A DNA stretch of 64,000 bases from CP2-2F sp034432555 (GTDB lineage Bacteria > Chloroflexota > Anaerolineae > Aggregatilineales > UBA2796): assembly GCA_034432555.1 (NCBI GenBank), contig DAOUBW010000038.1, positions 124,001 through 188,000 of the forward strand. The letters run 5' to 3'. How positions within the stretch are numbered: position 1 is the first letter of the stretch; each line of letters starts with the position of its first letter. The notes below the pieces were generated by a model, which was not told the origin of the DNA, did no database searches, and was given only the letters and a program-made list of their open reading frames with translations. Position numbers and translations under genes: made by a program. Of this stretch, positions 62,364 through 64,000 are shown piece after piece.

Positions 62364-64000
62364 ATGAGCTATACCATTCGTAAAGTTGGCGTGATCGGCT
62401 CTGGGACAATGGGCGGCGGCATTGCCACCTTGTTAGCAGGCGTTGGCATCCCAGTCGTGCTGCTGGATATTGCTGCAAAGGATACCCAAGCGGGCGATCC
62501 ACCTGCCAAGCGCAGCGCCATCGCCCTAGAGAACATCGAAAAACTGAAAAAAAGCCGTATTCCCGCCATTTTTAACGCTGCCGATCTCGATCTGATCAGC
62601 ATCGGCAACCTTGATGACGATCTGCAACGCCTTGCCGAGTGTGACTGGATAATTGAGGTGATCGTTGAAAAGCTGCCCATCAAGCAAGCGTTGATGGAAA
62701 AACTAGAGGCAATTCGCAAACCAAGCGCGATCATCTCCAGCAACACATCAGGGCTTTCCATCAATGCCATTGCTGAAGGGCGCAGCGATGCCTTCAAACG
62801 CCACTTCCTCGGCACGCATTTCTTCAATCCGCCACGCCATCTGAAGCTGCTGGAGATCATTCCCGGCGCACACACCGATCCCGCACTTGTCCAGTTTATG
62901 GCGCACTTTGCCACCGAAATTTTGGGCAAAGGCGTTGTGCTGTGCAAGGACACGCCGAACTTCATCGCCAACCGCTTCATCAGCATTGCAGGCGGCTTTG
63001 GCATGAACTATGCCTATGATCACGGCTATACCATTGAAGAAATTGACATGCTGACGGGTCCGCTGATCGGGCGTCCGAAATCCGGCACTTTCCGCCTTGC
63101 CGACGTGGTCGGTGTGGATGTGTTGGCTTATGTAGCGCAAAACTTGTACCCTGCCATTCCCAACGATCCACAGCGCGAGGTGCTGCGGCACGTCGGCACT
63201 ACGCGCGTCACCGAGTTCCTGATGCAAAACAACTTCTTGGGCGATAAGACCGGGCAGGGATTCTTCAAGAAGGTTGAGCGCGACGGACAACGCGAATTCT
63301 GGGCGCTGAACCTGAGGACGTTGGAATATGAAGCGCCGCAAAAGGTGCGCTTTGAAAGCGTGGATAAGCACCGCAAAAATCCGAACACGGGCGCGCGCAT
63401 CAAGGCATTGATCGCCGAGACGGATCGGGCGGGCATCTACCTGTGGCATTTGCACGCCTTCTACCTGAGCTATGCGGCAACCATGCTGGGCGAAATCGCC
63501 GACGACATCGCCAGCATTGATAACGCCAACAAGTGGGGCTTTAACCATGAGTTGGGCGCTTTCGAGATTTGGGACGCTATCGGCGTGCGCGAGAGCGTGG
63601 CGCGCATGAAGGCAGATGGCTACAGCCTGCCTGCATGGGTAGACGAAATGCTCGTCAATGGCTTCGAGACGTTCTATCAGCGCGACTCAAGCGGCACCGT
63701 GACGGGTATCTACAATCCACAGCGCAAAGCGTATGACGCTGTGCTGCCTGATAAAAACATTGTGATGTTGCACCAACTACGCGCTGCCGGCAAGGTGGTG
63801 GAAGAAAACAGCGGCGCCACACTCTACGATATGGGCGATGGCATCTGCCTTGTGGAGTTCCACACCAAGGCGAATGCGCTTGATAACGACATCTTCGACT
63901 TGATTCAGCGCAGCCTTGAGCGCATGGATCGCGGCGAGTTTGACGGCATGGTCGTTGGTAATCAGGGCGAGTATTTCTCGGCTGGTGCTAATCTGTTCAT
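62364..64000 (+). CDS. 3-hydroxyacyl-CoA dehydrogenase/enoyl-CoA hydratase (FadN type), 3' end beyond window
   Basis: GGAG nine bases upstream sets the ATG at 62364, and the frame stays open to the window end (545 codons). The N-terminus KVGVIGSGTMGGGIATLLAG is the NAD-binding Rossmann fold. IISSNTSGLSI and GTHFFNPPRHLKLLEIIPG (catalytic His region) and VLCKDTPNFIANRF are standard hydroxyacyl-CoA dehydrogenase motifs. Late in the window VEFHTKANALDNDIFDLI and VVGNQGEYFSAGANLF begin a crotonase (enoyl-CoA hydratase) domain. Dehydrogenase first and hydratase second is the order of Bacillus FadN, used in fatty-acid beta-oxidation. It fits with the acyl-CoA dehydrogenase at 16233. Confidence 0.94.
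   Translation, partial: MSYTIRKVGVIGSGTMGGGIATLLAGVGIPVVLLDIAAKDTQAGDPPAKRSAIALENIEKLKKSRIPAIFNAADLDLISIGNLDDDLQRLAECDWIIEVIVEKLPIKQALMEKLEAIRKPSAIISSNTSGLSINAIAEGRSDAFKRHFLGTHFFNPPRHLKLLEIIPGAHTDPALVQFMAHFATEILGKGVVLCKDTPNFIANRFISIAGGFGMNYAYDHGYTIEEIDMLTGPLIGRPKSGTFRLADVVGVDVLAYVAQNLYPAIPNDPQREVLRHVGTTRVTEFLMQNNFLGDKTGQGFFKKVERDGQREFWALNLRTLEYEAPQKVRFESVDKHRKNPNTGARIKALIAETDRAGIYLWHLHAFYLSYAATMLGEIADDIASIDNANKWGFNHELGAFEIWDAIGVRESVARMKADGYSLPAWVDEMLVNGFETFYQRDSSGTVTGIYNPQRKAYDAVLPDKNIVMLHQLRAAGKVVEENSGATLYDMGDGICLVEFHTKANALDNDIFDLIQRSLERMDRGEFDGMVVGNQGEYFSAGANLF

Noticed and set aside
62748..63548. 266-codon open frame opposite the FadN-like gene
   Set aside because: The plus strand encodes a recognisable dehydrogenase; the antisense translation has no motif.

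Overview
The window looks like a chromosomal segment of a Chloroflexota bacterium, most likely Anaerolineae-like. The reasons are a moderately high G+C content by eye, lipoproteins and surface proteins with long Thr/Pro linkers, a class II (B12-dependent) ribonucleotide reductase, a DUF6391 protein, a bacterial RIO-type kinase, and a SHMT-aminomethyltransferase fusion. The taxonomy is inference; no rRNA is present.

Layout. 1-3.3 kb: a partial sugar-nucleotide epimerase and a DppB/DppC-type permease pair whose DppC carries a large extracytoplasmic insertion. 3.3-9.5 kb: an nrdR-nrdJ operon on the minus strand. nrdJ is interrupted by three inteins in different states of decay, and two palindromic NrdR-type boxes lie 32 bp apart upstream of nrdR. 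10-23 kb: a B12/radical-SAM protein, a stand-alone receiver, a BMP-type binding protein, a DUF5667-like membrane protein coupled to a PpiC-like lipoprotein, an acyl-CoA dehydrogenase, a class I amidotransferase, a CydD-like exporter without CydC, gcvH, a sugar-type binding lipoprotein and an MFS transporter. 23.4-29.7 kb: anmK, a Gfo/Idh oxidoreductase and murB (cell-wall recycling), an FAD-[2Fe-2S] fusion with no molybdenum subunit, holA and DUF6391.

29.8-35.3 kb: an oligopeptide-type binding protein, then tsaE-tsaB-rimI-family 4 uracil-DNA glycosylase, and a RIO kinase. 35.3-40.7 kb: a repeat-rich intergenic stretch, a 2-hydroxyacid dehydrogenase and a heterodimeric ABC exporter. 41-51.3 kb: a signalling island with a large CACHE/HAMP/GAF/PAS histidine kinase plus two single-domain receivers, a divergent REC-GAF-NarX-like kinase with its NarL-type regulator, and a Ser/Thr kinase-ATPase-TPR protein. 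51.5-54 kb: sucCD and two tRNA genes. 54-64 kb: a large anchored surface protein with six repeated modules and a TolB-like propeller, a Nudix hydrolase, the SHMT/GcvT fusion, and a FadN-like beta-oxidation enzyme cut by the window end.

Metabolic links: GcvH and the SHMT-GcvT fusion both belong to glycine/one-carbon metabolism. SucCD, the acyl-CoA dehydrogenase and the FadN-like protein suggest acyl-CoA oxidation feeding the TCA cycle. NrdJ and the radical-SAM protein point to cobalamin use. The most novel-looking items are the GcvT-like degenerate module inside the SHMT-GcvT fusion, the DUF4397-like insertion inside the DppC-type permease, the three-intein nrdJ, and the modular surface protein.
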